From NCBI GenBank assembly GCA_001051155.2, contig JYIP02000002.1, positions 5,561,315-5,625,314 of the forward strand: a stretch of DNA of 64,000 nt. Direction: 5' to 3'. Every line of letters begins with the position of its first letter. Position 1 is the stretch's first letter. The position numbers and the translations under genes are program-made. Below the pieces are notes generated by a model that saw nothing but the letters and a program-made list of their open reading frames with translations, did not search any database and was not told where the DNA came from. The stretch is from Chrysoporthe austroafricana (lineage: Eukaryota > Ascomycota > Sordariomycetes > Diaporthales > Cryphonectriaceae). This document shows, piece by piece, positions 1 to 12,200 of the stretch.

Positions 1-3000
1 TTATATGAGCGATAGGAAGGGTATTATAAATAAGGTTATAGACGGAATGCCTATCTGTCCCTATTTTTCCCTTTATATGCTTTGTCTCTTATTGAGTTAT
101 AATAGCTAGGTTTTTCTAATTATCTTTCTGGCTAGCAGGTTAATTATTTTTTTTAGTAGTTTTTGAATGCTTGCTGCGCATTTTTCAGGTTATTGACTGG
201 TTTTTAGCTATTTTCGCTTAAATAATATCCATTCTACTTAATTAAGTATTCTTTATACTTGATTAGTTTTCGGTATCGGAAGATTTATTCGATTTCGTAT
301 TTCGGTTTATTGGTTTCGATTTGTATCGATTCGTTTATTTTGGCTATTTTGAATACCGGTTCGAGAAACGAGATATGGAATACTGGATAGATTTTTATTT
401 TATAGGGTAATACGAATTCAAAATTAACGTTTAAAATTTTCCTTAAAATTTTGAATGGGCTAAGCTTCTTATAATTTAGCGAATAAGGTCTTATTATTCT
501 GATATACTTTTTTTGTCAAACAAGATAGATTTTATCCCTTTTTTATAAGATTAGTCTTTTAATTCTTTTGGAATTAATATATTTCGTTATTCTTTCTTAT
601 ATAAATTTTAGTTCTTCTTGAAACTCCTTTTAGATCTTTTTAATTTTCCGGATTTATCTTTCTGCTGCTTTTGCATTTGCTCTTAATAGTTCGTTATAAT
701 AAGCTATCGGGTTATAGCTATAAAGCGTATAAAATAATAATTTCTTTATCGTATTCGTATTTGCGCTATTATATGCGAATTATATTAATAATAGCAAATC
801 GACTTAATTATTTTATTCGTAATTTATATAGTATTATAAGTATTATTTGACAATTTAATTTATTTGTTTTATTTATTTATTTGTTTGCGAGTAAAATACT
901 ATAAATATCTTTTGCTATATTTTAAATAATTTCGTAAGTAAAGTCCAGAAATTTAATACGAACTTTTTATTTTTATCGGAAATAATTTCTTTAAGCATAC
1001 TAGAATTAGCTATAATTATTCTAAGAAATATATATATAAGGTCTTTTGCTATATTGCTTTCTTTATATAAGAAAAAGTAAGTATATTTATTTAGTTTGCA
1101 AATTATTATTAAAATGCTATTATATTGTATTTTAATTAAAGGTTTTTATAAAAAGGGTAACTTAATAATAAAGTCTTAATTAATAAATTGCCAAATTATT
1201 TCTAGAATAAAGAATAATTGAAATAGTTTATAAAGCTTATAATATTCAATTTTGTTCTTCTTATAGCTATCGCATTCTTATAAGATTCTTTCGATCTTTT
1301 TTTTTAATCCTAAAAAATTCTAATATTTCTTAATTCTCTCGTATATAACTCTGATTCTTTAATGGCTATATGCTAATATATTATATATAATTCTAATATA
1401 TTCATTTTATTCTTTAAAGGTTATATTTTCTAATTTCTTTTCGTTATTAGAAATTCTAATAATTATATTAAATTCTTTAATTTCGTTTATAAAATTGCTA
1501 TTTCTATCTTGCTAAAAGATATTTTGAAGCTCTTTAAGTTTTATATTCTAATAATCTAATTATTTGTTAAATGCATTTATTTTGCTATTCTCAAATCTTT
1601 TGCAATAAACAATTTTCAAATTAAATTAAAAGAAGAATTCTGCCCATTTAACTTATTATTTATTCAGGACTTTCGTTATTATAAACGTTATTAAGTTCTT
1701 ATAGTCGGAATGTATTATAATTTAATATTTAATTCCGATTAAATAATGCTGCTATTTTTCAAATGCTTTAATAGTTGCTATTAATTCTTTATTTAGAATG
1801 CTATAATTGAGTTTTAAGCTATTTAACTTTTTCGAGAAATTGCTTATAATTCTGAAATATGCTTAATTATTTTATTATTCAAATTATTTTCCGAATGCAT
1901 AATTTGATATATCGGTTTCGATTTCAAATAGCTTATTTGGGTTTGCTTTGCAAAATATAAGTTTTAATATAATCCGTTTTTTGATTTCGTTAAATGCTTT
2001 TTGTATTTTCTAAATTTATTCAAATTTTCGATTCTTTTTTATAAAATTTATAAAAGAGCATACGATTTTGCTATAATTCTAAATGAATTATCGATAAAAA
2101 TTAATATATTTCAAAAATGCTTTAATTTTTTTAATCTTTTTTAATATAAGCTATTTTTTTACTATTTGGATTTTATTTTTTTTATATATTAATTTTTTCT
2201 AGCTTTATTATATAGCCGAAATAATTAATTTTCTATTAATAAAAATAATATTTATTTAATTTAATAAGGAATTTATTATTTTTTAAAATCTGAAATATTT
2301 ATTATATATATCATTTATATAATTTGAAATCTTTTAAATATAAGAATATTATTAAAATAAATAATAATAATAATATTTAAATATTTGCGAAAAATGCTAT
2401 TAATTATTTCTTGGAAAAATATAAGCGCATTAATAAGCTTAAAAAGTAAAATTATATATTCGAAATGTTTATAATAAGTTTTAAAAGCTATTTTTCAAAT
2501 ATCGTTTTCCTTAATTCGGATATAATAATATTTTTCTTTGAAATCGAATATAATAAACTAATTTGTTCCGATTAAGCAATCTTATATCTTTTCTATTAAA
2601 AGTAAAAAGTAGCGATTTTTAATCGTAATATTATTAAACTATCGGTAGTTTATACAGAATCGTAATTTGTTATTTTTCTTAAGTATAAATAAGATTGAAT
2701 ATTTTGCGAATAATTATAATTTCCGTATATAGCTTCTTTTCAAATTCTTATTAATATATTCTATAAGTATTTCGAGCTTTGCTTAATCAAGCTTATAAAT
2801 AAAGTAATTTTGCGGTTTAATCTTTTTTTTAATAGAATTTCGTAATTATAAAAGCTGTATTTTAATAAGCTAATATCGAATTTTCTTTGTTATAATTTTT
2901 TAAATTTATAATATTCTTTTAGTATATTTTTGAATTCAAATAGCAATTTTTCCTTATCTTTTGAAATTCGGAAGAATAAAAAGTATTATTAAGCGTATTT

Positions 3001-6000
3001 TGCTTTTCTTGCTTCTTATTGTTATTTACGGGGTTTTATTTCCGGTAGTTTTGAATATTTATCGTTTATTAATCCGAACTTTTTCTTATAATCTTTTTAT
3101 ATTTATTGTTTTAAAAGCTATATTTCTTTATAATTCTATAGTTTATATAATTTCGTAATGCTTTATATTAGATCAAATCTTTATTGATTGCTAATTGTTT
3201 GGATTTCTAATCTATTTTTAATTCGTGCTTATAAGTTCGAAATATCCGTAACCTTTCTTTATATTTTGACAATTCTTTCTATTTTAAAAATATATTTAAG
3301 CCTATTTGAGCGCATATTCTTAATATTATCCTTAATAACTAGAATTTTCCTTTTTCCGTTAATTATAACCTTTTTAATAAGTACGGCTTATTCTTATAAG
3401 ATTTAACTAATAGTTTAATCGATTTAAAAGTTATGCTCTTTAAGCTAAAGTATTTTTAAGATTAATTTATGCTATACTGTATTTGTAATATTGAAAGTTA
3501 TATTTATTATAAAGTTTTGAATTGAAATAAGTAAGTAATTAGTTTCTATATCGATTATATTAAAGTTATATGCAATCGCTTTTCTTTTTATAATATTGAA
3601 TCTATAAGGATCTTTTTTCTGCATTTAAGGAATTCGTTCTCTATTAATAATTTCTGGCAAAATGAAATTTCCTTATATGCTGCTATTTAATAGCGTACCG
3701 TATCGTTGCCCATTAATATATACGTTTAATATAATATGCTTTTCGTTTTTTTTAGTAATTGCGTATAAAGACTTCGTGGTTCTGATCGGCTGCTATTTTA
3801 CTATAAGCGATCTTTCCCTTTTAAGGCATTCTGGGCTTCTTTCGCTACTTGCCTTGCTAGTTTTTTTGCTTAGCTTTAGCCGTACTGCTTTGCCTTTTCA
3901 GCCTTTTGCAGTCGATGCCATTCTTTAGCCTTATTTTGCATATGGATAAAGCATGCTATAATATAGCATTATTCCTATATTATTCTTCTTTAAACGCATT
4001 TCTATAAATAGTTATTAAGTAGTTCAATATAAGCGTTATTGTTCTTAATATACAAGATTTTTCTGTATTTTTCTCGGGATTCTATAATAGGTTGGATCAA
4101 TTAGTCCTATTCCCTAATTAGGAACCAATTATATTTAACTTTCTCGTTAAAATATATCTGGCAGTTATAATAAATATAATATATTTAAGTAAGTTTATAA
4201 TAATAAGGGTATAAGTAATTAATCCTTCTATTTTCTTGAAGTTTGCATTTATTATTCTAGAATAGAATGCTTTAAAAGAGTTTTTATAATATAAGCCCGT
4301 AAACGAAATGCTTAACCTTTATATGCTTGGATATCCAGTTATTCCGTTTTGGTCGTTTTTGCTTCTCGTGCTAAGCGGATGTCTTTTTTATATCTGGTTT
4401 CTTTTCGAATATAAAGGTTAGTAAATCGTCTGGCTGCCTATCTTGTAAAGGCGTTTTTTCGAGCGTAGCACTTGGTATAAATATTTCGGTTTATTGAATG
4501 CTAATCTTTTCTTTTACTATTATTTCCTATTATTATTCGAAATAGTAGTTTAAAGGAAACCTTTTTAAGTTTGCTTTTTTAGCATTCAGTAAGTTGTTTA
4601 AATAGTCGGAATCGCTGCTATTTATAGCCGTATCGTAAATAAGCCTCTTTTTTCTTATAGCGATTTGCTTTTATCCTTTAGATTTGCATAAAAACTATCT
4701 TAAACTTTCTTTTGCTAAAAGGTGCAATAAGCAATAATCTTAATAGCAGGCTGTCTAGCTTATACTGCTATAATTAAAGTTTGCTGCTTATTCCGATAAG
4801 ATATTATTATTTAGCTAATTAAGTTCTTATTGTTAAGCAATACTAATTTATCTTTTTAAAATTAATTTCCAATCTCGCTTTTTTTTTCCTAATAATAATT
4901 GCGCGCAATATAGCCTTTTTTGCTGCAATTATAGCAAATAATTCCCTTATGCTATTTGCATATAAAAATATCTAGCTTTATAAGTCTAATATATATTGTA
5001 TTTAAATAAGCTATATTATTCCGGTTCTTTTGCTAAAACTTGCATTTTCCCAAATTGAATTAATATTTCGGAATACTATTATAATTCTTTTATTATTGCT
5101 AGCGCTATTTATAAAATCGGTTATCGATACGAACCGCTTTATTAATAAACTCGCTAAATTTTTCGGGTTAATTTTCTTTATAAAGCTCGTCTTTAATTTC
5201 TTCTTTAAATCCCGTATAATAAGTATTTATAAAGGATTTATTTTTATAATCAAAATAAATAACAATTTATCTAAACTTGGCTATATAATTCGTAATTAAG
5301 CCGGTTTATCGGAATATTTCTAATTGCTATATTATAGTATATCGCTTATTAAAATCTCTAAAAGTTTTAATAAAAAGTAATTCAAAATTAGCATAGCGCT
5401 AGAAAATGCGCTTAGTATTTTCGGAACGAAAATTTTCGCTATTATTTAGATAATTGCGAAAGGTTAGTTTTTATTATTGAAAAGCAGTCTTTTCAAAGCA
5501 GCTTTTTGCGAAATCGATTTTGTTATAAATAATTCTGAATTGGGCATTATAATGCTTGAAATAAGCCTTGAATTATATTAAGAAGGCTTAAAGATTTTTT
5601 CGAATGCTTTTATAAAAGCTAAGCTTATTAAGCTTAAAGATTTTAGCTTATTAGAAAGTATTAAAGCAAAGAATTTTATTTTTGACTTTTTTAAGTTATT
5701 AATATAAGGCTATATTTTATTGCTAAAGTTATTCGTTAGTAAAGATAGTCAGGGCTTTTTTCTGAAAAGCTTAATTGTTAAAAAAAAATAAAATCTGAAA
5801 CGCTATTATATTTCGAATATTACTTAAAAGGTATATATTAAACCGTTCTTAAACAAAAATCGTAAAAATATTATAAACGCTATAATAATCTTAGAATAAA
5901 TTATAAAGTTAAAAAGTTTATATTAGCAAAAGCAATATTAAATATAGCTTTGAATACCGAAATATATTTAATAAAGTATCGCAATATTTATAAGCTTATA

Positions 6001-6190
6001 CAGCTATTATTTGAAAGTATTATAAGGTCCAAATAGTATTTAAATTTACGACTGAAAAGCTATAGTAATTTTATTTTAGCAAATGTTTTGCCTTTATATA
6101 TTTAGCTTTTCATTTCTAGATTAACAGGTTTTTATACCAAGCCCTTCGATCTTCCGGGATCGATATCGATCTTATCGATCCGGGCTAACC
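1..6190 (-). mobile_element. RIP-degraded Ty3/Gypsy retrotransposon, copy 1 (cut by window start)
   Basis: This is a minus-strand LTR retrotransposon relic with no open reading frame left. From right to left the recognisable order is 5' LTR/leader (about 5790-6185), gag (about 5270-5780), zinc knuckle (about 4915-4960), reverse transcriptase (about 2000-2900) and integrase (core about 960-1150, C-terminal part about 300-450). That is the gag-PR-RT-RH-IN order of Ty3/Gypsy. On the minus strand the RT active site reads YFNN (2348-2359) instead of Y-x-D-D, so both catalytic Asp codons became Asn. The knuckle keeps its first two Cys but has Tyr for His and for the last Cys. It aligns with 9266-14530 as a direct repeat over about 5.2 kb, and the differences I checked are almost all transitions. 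The left end lies outside the window. Confidence 0.85.
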
Positions 6191-6219
6191 CTAACCCTTA
6201 ATTATATAAGCGGGTAAAG
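6185..6219. repeat. Telomere-like block at Gypsy copy edge
   Basis: The sequence CTAACCCTAACCCTTA (two and a half TTAGGG units in reverse complement) is followed by ATTATATAAGCGGG. It directly follows the ATCGAT-rich end of the Gypsy LTR. A near-identical block follows the end of the second Gypsy copy at 14521-14554. Confidence 0.8.
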
Positions 6220-8289
6220 GGGAATTAAGTAAAGTTATTAATAAAATGCTTTGCCAGCCCCTTTCTTATATTATATACTTTAATTCCCTTATTAAATTAT
6301 AATATTTTAACTATCTTTATTAACAAGTAATTTTAATAATAGAATATAACTTTATACTAGCAATTTGAAAAAATTAAGAATAAAGTTCTTTGCTTTAATG
6401 CTTTTCAATAAGCTAAAGCTTTTAAGCTCGATAAGCTTAAACTTTATAAAGGCATTCGAAAAAATTTTCAGGCTTTCTTAACGCAATTTAAAGCCTATTT
6501 CAAGCATTATAATACCCAATTCAGAACCACTTATAACAAGATTAATTTCGCAAGAAGCTGCTTTAAAAAGACTGCTTTTTAATAGTAAAAGCTAACTTTT
6601 CGCAATTATTTAAATAATAACGAAAACTTTCGTTCCGAAAATACTAAGCGTATTTTCTAACGCTATGCTAATTTTAAATTAGCCTTTATTAAGACTTTTA
6701 AAAACCTGGATAAATAATATATTGCAATATAGCAATTGGAAGCATTCTGACAAACCGGTTTAACCGCAAATTATATAGTTAAATTCAAATAGATTATTGC
6801 TTATCTTAATTACGAAAACGAACCTTTTATAAATACTTATTATATAGGATTTAAAGAAGAAATTAAAGATAAGCTTTATAAAGAAAACTAACCCGAAAAA
6901 CTTAGCAAGTTTATTAATAAAGCGATTCGTATCGATAACCGATTTTATAAGCGGTAATAATAACGATAAAAGAATTATAATAGCATTCCGAAATATTAAT
7001 TTAATTCGGGAAAATATAAGCTTTAGCGGAAAAACCGGAATAGTATAGCTTATTTAAATACGATATATATTAACCTTATAAAACTGGATATTCTTATATA
7101 TGAATAACGTAAAAAAATTATTTATTATAATTGTAGCAAGAAAGGTTATATTGCGCGCAATTGCTATTAGGAAAAGAAAAAGCGAGAATAAAAGCTAGTT
7201 TCAGAAAAATAAGTTAATATTACTTAACGATAAAAACCCAATTAGCTAAGCAATAATATCTTACTGGAATAAGCAGCGAACTCTAAATATAGCAGCATAA
7301 GCTAGACGGCTTGCTATTAAAATTATTGCTTATTGCATTTCTCGGCAAAAAAAGGTTTAAGATAGTTCTTATGCAAGCTTAAAAGACGAAAGCAATTCGC
7401 TATAAGAAAAAAAAGCCCTTTTTACAATACGGCTATAAATAGCAGCAATTTAAACTATTCAAATAACTTATTAAATGCTAAGGAAATAAACTTAAGAAAA
7501 TTCCTTTTAAACTATTATTTCAAATAATAATAGAAAGCAATAATAAGAGAAGAAATTAGCATTTAATAAATAAAAATACTTATGCTAAATGCTATATTTA
7601 AAGAAATAATGCTGCAAGATAAATAGCCAAATAACTTATTAACCTTTATGTATAAAAAAGAACTAATTACGGAAGAAATAGTCGCTTGGCATACGAAATA
7701 AGAAAAGCTAAATTATAATATTTGAATAACTAAGCATGTAAAAGTTAAGCATTTTGTTTATAAGCTTATATTATAAGAACTTTTCCAAAGCATTTCTTTT
7801 CAGAATAATAAATGCAAACCTTAAAAGAATAGAAAGATTAGTTATTTATACCCTCGTTATTACGAATTTGCTTAAATATATTATATTTACTATAATTGCT
7901 AGATATATTTTAACGAGAAAGTCAAATATAATTGGTTTCCAATAAAGGAATGGAATTAATTAATTTAACTTATTATGGAATCCCGAGAAAAATATAGAAA
8001 GGTTTTGCATATCGAGAATAATAATGCCTATATTAAACTATTTAATAATTATCCGTAAAAGTGCGTTCAAGGAAAAATAATATAGAAATAATGCTATATA
8101 TTATAATTAAATATATAAGCTGGGCAGGCAATACGAAAGAAGAATTGGCAAAATATTATATTATTAACTTTGCCCGAAAAGAGAATATGCACGCTTATAT
8201 AAGCAAAAGGTTAAGAATAAAATAGCTAGAATAGCTAAGCTATTCAAGCTATCCCAAATAAATAGCTAAGCTATTCAAGCTATTTTTAA
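6191..8289 (+). mobile_element. RIP-degraded Gypsy fragment (gag and downstream), plus strand
   Basis: This is a plus-strand relic of the same Gypsy family, lying back to back with copy 1. Gag-like sequence starts near 6300 and matches the reverse complement of the gag region of both minus-strand copies. At 7123-7167 the nucleocapsid zinc knuckle reads YYNCSKKGYIARNCY. In a CX2CX4HX4C knuckle the first Cys is here Tyr (TGT to TAT) and the His is Tyr (CAT to TAT), both RIP-type transitions. A frame at 7754-7945 corresponds to the gag/protease junction region also seen at 12420-12638 on the minus strand. No RT or integrase follows before the next fragment begins near 8290. Confidence 0.75.
8231..8283. 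repeat. 22-bp direct repeat, period 31 bp
   Basis: ATAGCTAAGCTATTCAAGCTAT occurs at 8231-8252 and identically at 8262-8283. It lies at the end of the plus-strand Gypsy fragment, just before the LTR-like sequence starting near 8290. Perfect identity in a heavily mutated tract suggests the duplication is younger than most of the RIP. Confidence 0.8.
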
Positions 8290-9265
8290 TAAAGAGCTAG
8301 ATATATATAAATAAAATATCTGCCAAATAAATTACTATAGCTTTTCAGTCGTAAATTTAAATATTATTTAAACCTTATAGTATATTCAAATAATAGCCGT
8401 ATAAGCTTATAAATATTGCAATACTTTATTAAACGTATTTCGATATTCAAAGCTATATTTAATACCGCTTTTATTAGCATAAACTTTTTAACTTTACAGT
8501 TTATTTTAAAATTGCTATAGCATTTATAACATTTTTATAACTCTTATTCAAGAATAGTTTAATATATACCTTTTAAGCAATACTTGAAATACGATAGCGT
8601 TTCAGATTCTATTTTCTTCTAATAACCAGGCTTTTCAGGAAAAAGCCTTAATTATCCTTATTAACGAACAATTCCAGTAACAAAATATAGCCTTATACTA
8701 GCAATTTGAAAAAATTAAGAATGAAATTTTCCGCTTTAATGCTTTCTAGCAAGCCAAAGCTTTCAAGCTCGATAAGCCTAGCTTTTATAAAGGCATTTAA
8801 AAAGACTTTTAGGCCTTCTTAATATAATTTAAAGCTTATTTCAAGCATTATAATGCCCAATTCAAAACTATTTATAACAAGATCGATTTCGCGGGAAATT
8901 ATTTCGAAAGGACTGCTTTTCAATAATAAGAACTGACTTTTCGCAATTATCTAAATAATAGCAAAAACTTACGCTTTGAAAATATTAAGCGCATTTTCTA
9001 ATGCTATGTTAATTTTGAATTAGCTTTTATTAAAACTTTCGAAAATTCGGACAAATAACGTATTGCAATATAAAAATTAAAGGCATTCCGATAAACCGGT
9101 TTAATTACGAATTATACGGCTAAGTTTAGATAAATTATTGCTTATTTCGATTATAAAAATAAACTTTTTATAAATGCTTATTATATAGGATTTAAAGAAG
9201 AAATTAAAAACGAGATTTATAAGGAAAATCGGCTTAAAGAATTTAGCGAATTTATTAATAAAGCA
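8290..9265 (+). mobile_element. 5' end of a Gypsy copy (LTR/leader plus gag), plus strand
   Basis: Positions 8290-8640 are the reverse complement of the LTR/leader of the minus-strand copies (compare 14100-14440), and 8640-9265 is gag on the plus strand. The gag frame breaks off near 9265 and sequence continues directly into minus-strand integrase, so the fragment is joined head-on to another copy. Together with 13650-14440 it forms an inverted repeat of roughly 0.8-0.9 kb around the second Gypsy copy. Confidence 0.75.
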
Positions 9266-12200
9266 ATTTAGAAGTTTAATACGAATTTCCTATTTCTATT
9301 GGAAATAATTTCTTTAAGCATGCTATAATTAGCTATAACTATTTTGAAAAATATATATGCAAGGTCTTTTGCTATACTGCTTTCTTTATAAAGGAAGAAG
9401 TAAATATATTTGCTTAATTTGCAAACTATTATTAAAATGCTATCGTATTGCATTTTAATTAAAGGTTCTTATAAGAGAAATAGCTTAATAATAAAATCTT
9501 AGCTAATAGATTGCCAAACTGCTTTTGGAATAAAGAGCGGTTAAAGCAATTTATAAGGCTTATAATATTCGATTTTATTCCTTTTACAATTATTGCATTC
9601 TTGCAAGATTCTTTCGATTTGTTATTATAATTTTAGAAAATTCCAATATCTTTTAATTCTTTCGTATATAGCTTTAATTCCTTAATATTTATATGCTAGT
9701 ACGCTATGCGTAATTCTAATATATTTATCTTATTTTTCAAAAGTTATATTCTTTAATTTCTTTTCGTTATTAAGGATTCTGATAATCGTATTAAGTTCCC
9801 TAGCTTTATTTACAAGGTTGCTATTTTTATCTTGTCGGAAGATATTTTAAAGCTTTTTGGGTTTTGTATTTTAATAGTCTGATTATTTGCTAAATGCATT
9901 TGCTTTGCCATTTTCGGATTTTTTGCAATAAACGATTTTCAAATCGAATTGTAAAAGGAATTCTGCTTATCTAACTTATTACCTGTTTAGAACTTTCGTA
10001 ATTATAAATATTATTAAATTCTTATAATCAAAATATATTATAATTTAATATTTAGCCCCGATTAAATAATATTGCTATTTTTCGAATGCTTTAATAATTG
10101 CTATTAATTCCTTATTTAAGATATTATAATTAAATTCTAGCTATTTAACTTTTTCGAAAAGTTGCTTACGATTCTGAAGCGTTTTTAGTTATTTCGTTAA
10201 CCGAATTGTCTGCTAAATGCAAAATCTGATATATCAATTTCGATTTCAAATAGCTTATTCGGGTTTGCTTTGCAAAGTATAAGTTTTAATATAATCTTTC
10301 TTTTGATTTTATCGAATGCTTCTTATATTTCTTAAAACTATTCGAACTTTCGGTCTTTCTTTATAAAGTTTATAAGAAAGCATATAATCTTGCTATAATC
10401 TTGAATAAATTATTAATAAAAGTTAATATAACCGAAAAATGCTTTAATATTTTTAATTTTCTTTAATATAAACTATTCTTTTATTATTTGAATTTTATTT
10501 TTCTATATGCTAATTTTACCCGGCTTTATTATATAGCTAAAATAATTAATTTTCTATTAATAAAAATAATATTTGCTTAATTCGATAAGGAATTTATTAT
10601 TTTATAAAGTTTGAAATATTTGCTATATATATTATTTATATAATTTAAAGTCTTTTAAATAAATAAAAATATTATCAAAGTAAATAATAATAATAGTATT
10701 TAAATATTCGCGGAAAATATTATTAATTATTTCTTAAAAAGATATAAGCGCATTAATAAGTCTAAAAAGTAAGATTATATATTCAAAATATTTATAGCGG
10801 GTTCTGAAAGCTATTTTCTAAATATTATTTTCTTTAATTCAAATATAATAATATCTTTCTTTAAAGTTAAATATAATAAACTATTTTATTCCGATTAAGC
10901 AATTTCGCATTTTTCTTATTAAGAGTAAAGAATAGCGATTCTTTATCGTAATATTGTTAAACTATCGGTAGTTTATATAAAGTCGCAGCTTGCTATTCTT
11001 CTTAAATACAAATAGGATAAAGTATTTTGCAAGTAATTGCAATTTTCGTATATAATCTCTTTTTAAGTTTTCGTTAATATATTCTTTAAATATTTCGAGC
11101 TTTATTTAATTAAGCTTGTAAATAAAGTACTTTTGCAATTTCGTCCTTTCTTTTAATAAAATTTCGTAATTATAAAGGCCGTATTTTGATAAGTTAATAT
11201 CGAATTTCCTTTGCTATAACTTTTTGAACTCGTAATATTCTTTTAATATATTTTTGAATTCCGATAATAGTCTTTTTTCGTTTTTTGAAATTTGGAAGAA
11301 TAAAAAGTACCGTTAAGCGTATTTTGCTTTACTTGCTTCCTGTTTTCGTTTATAAAGCTTGATTTCTAATAGTTTCGGATGCTTATCGTTTATTAGACCG
11401 AATCTTTTTCTATAATCTTTTTAGAATTGCTATATTAAAAGCTATACTTCCTTATAGTTTTATAATTTATATAATTTCGTAACGCTTTATATTAAATTAA
11501 TCTTTTATTAATTGTTAATCGTTTGAATTTCTAATTTAGCTTTAATTTATATTTATAAGTTCGAAATATTCGTAACCTTTCTTTATATTCTAGCAAGTTT
11601 TTCTGCTTTAAAAATATATTTAAGCCTATTTGAACGCATATTCTTAATATTGTTTTTAATAATTAAGACTTTCCTTTTTCCGTTAATTATAACCTTTTTA
11701 ATAAGTATAGCTTATTCTTATAAAACCTGGCTAATAGTTCAATCGATTCGAAAATTATGCTTTTTAAATTAAAATATTCCTAAAATCAATTTATGCTATA
11801 CTATATTTATAATATCGAAAATAGTATTTATTATAAAGCTTTGGATTGAAATAAGTAAATAATCAATTTCTATATCGATTATATTAAAATTATATGCAAC
11901 CGCTTTTTCTTTTATAATATTAAATCTATAAGGGTTTTTTTTTGTATTCAGAGAATTTGTTCCCTATTAATAATTTCCGGCAAGATGAAATTTCCTTATA
12001 TGCCGCTATTTAATAATGCGCTATATTATTGCCCGTTAATATATGCGTTTAAAATAATATGCTTTTCGTTTCTTATTGCAATTACGCATAAGAATTTCGT
12101 AATTCTAATCGGCTATTATTCTATTATAAGCGATCCTTTCTTTTTAGGGTATTTTAAGCTTGTTTTGCTATTTGTTTAGCTAGCTTTCTTATTTGGCTTT

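Noticed and set aside
2961..5299. Short plus-strand open frames of 65-89 codons in the AT-rich island
   Set aside because: They consist almost only of F, L, I, K, S, N and Y codons and lie antisense to the Gypsy copy; they are products of base composition.
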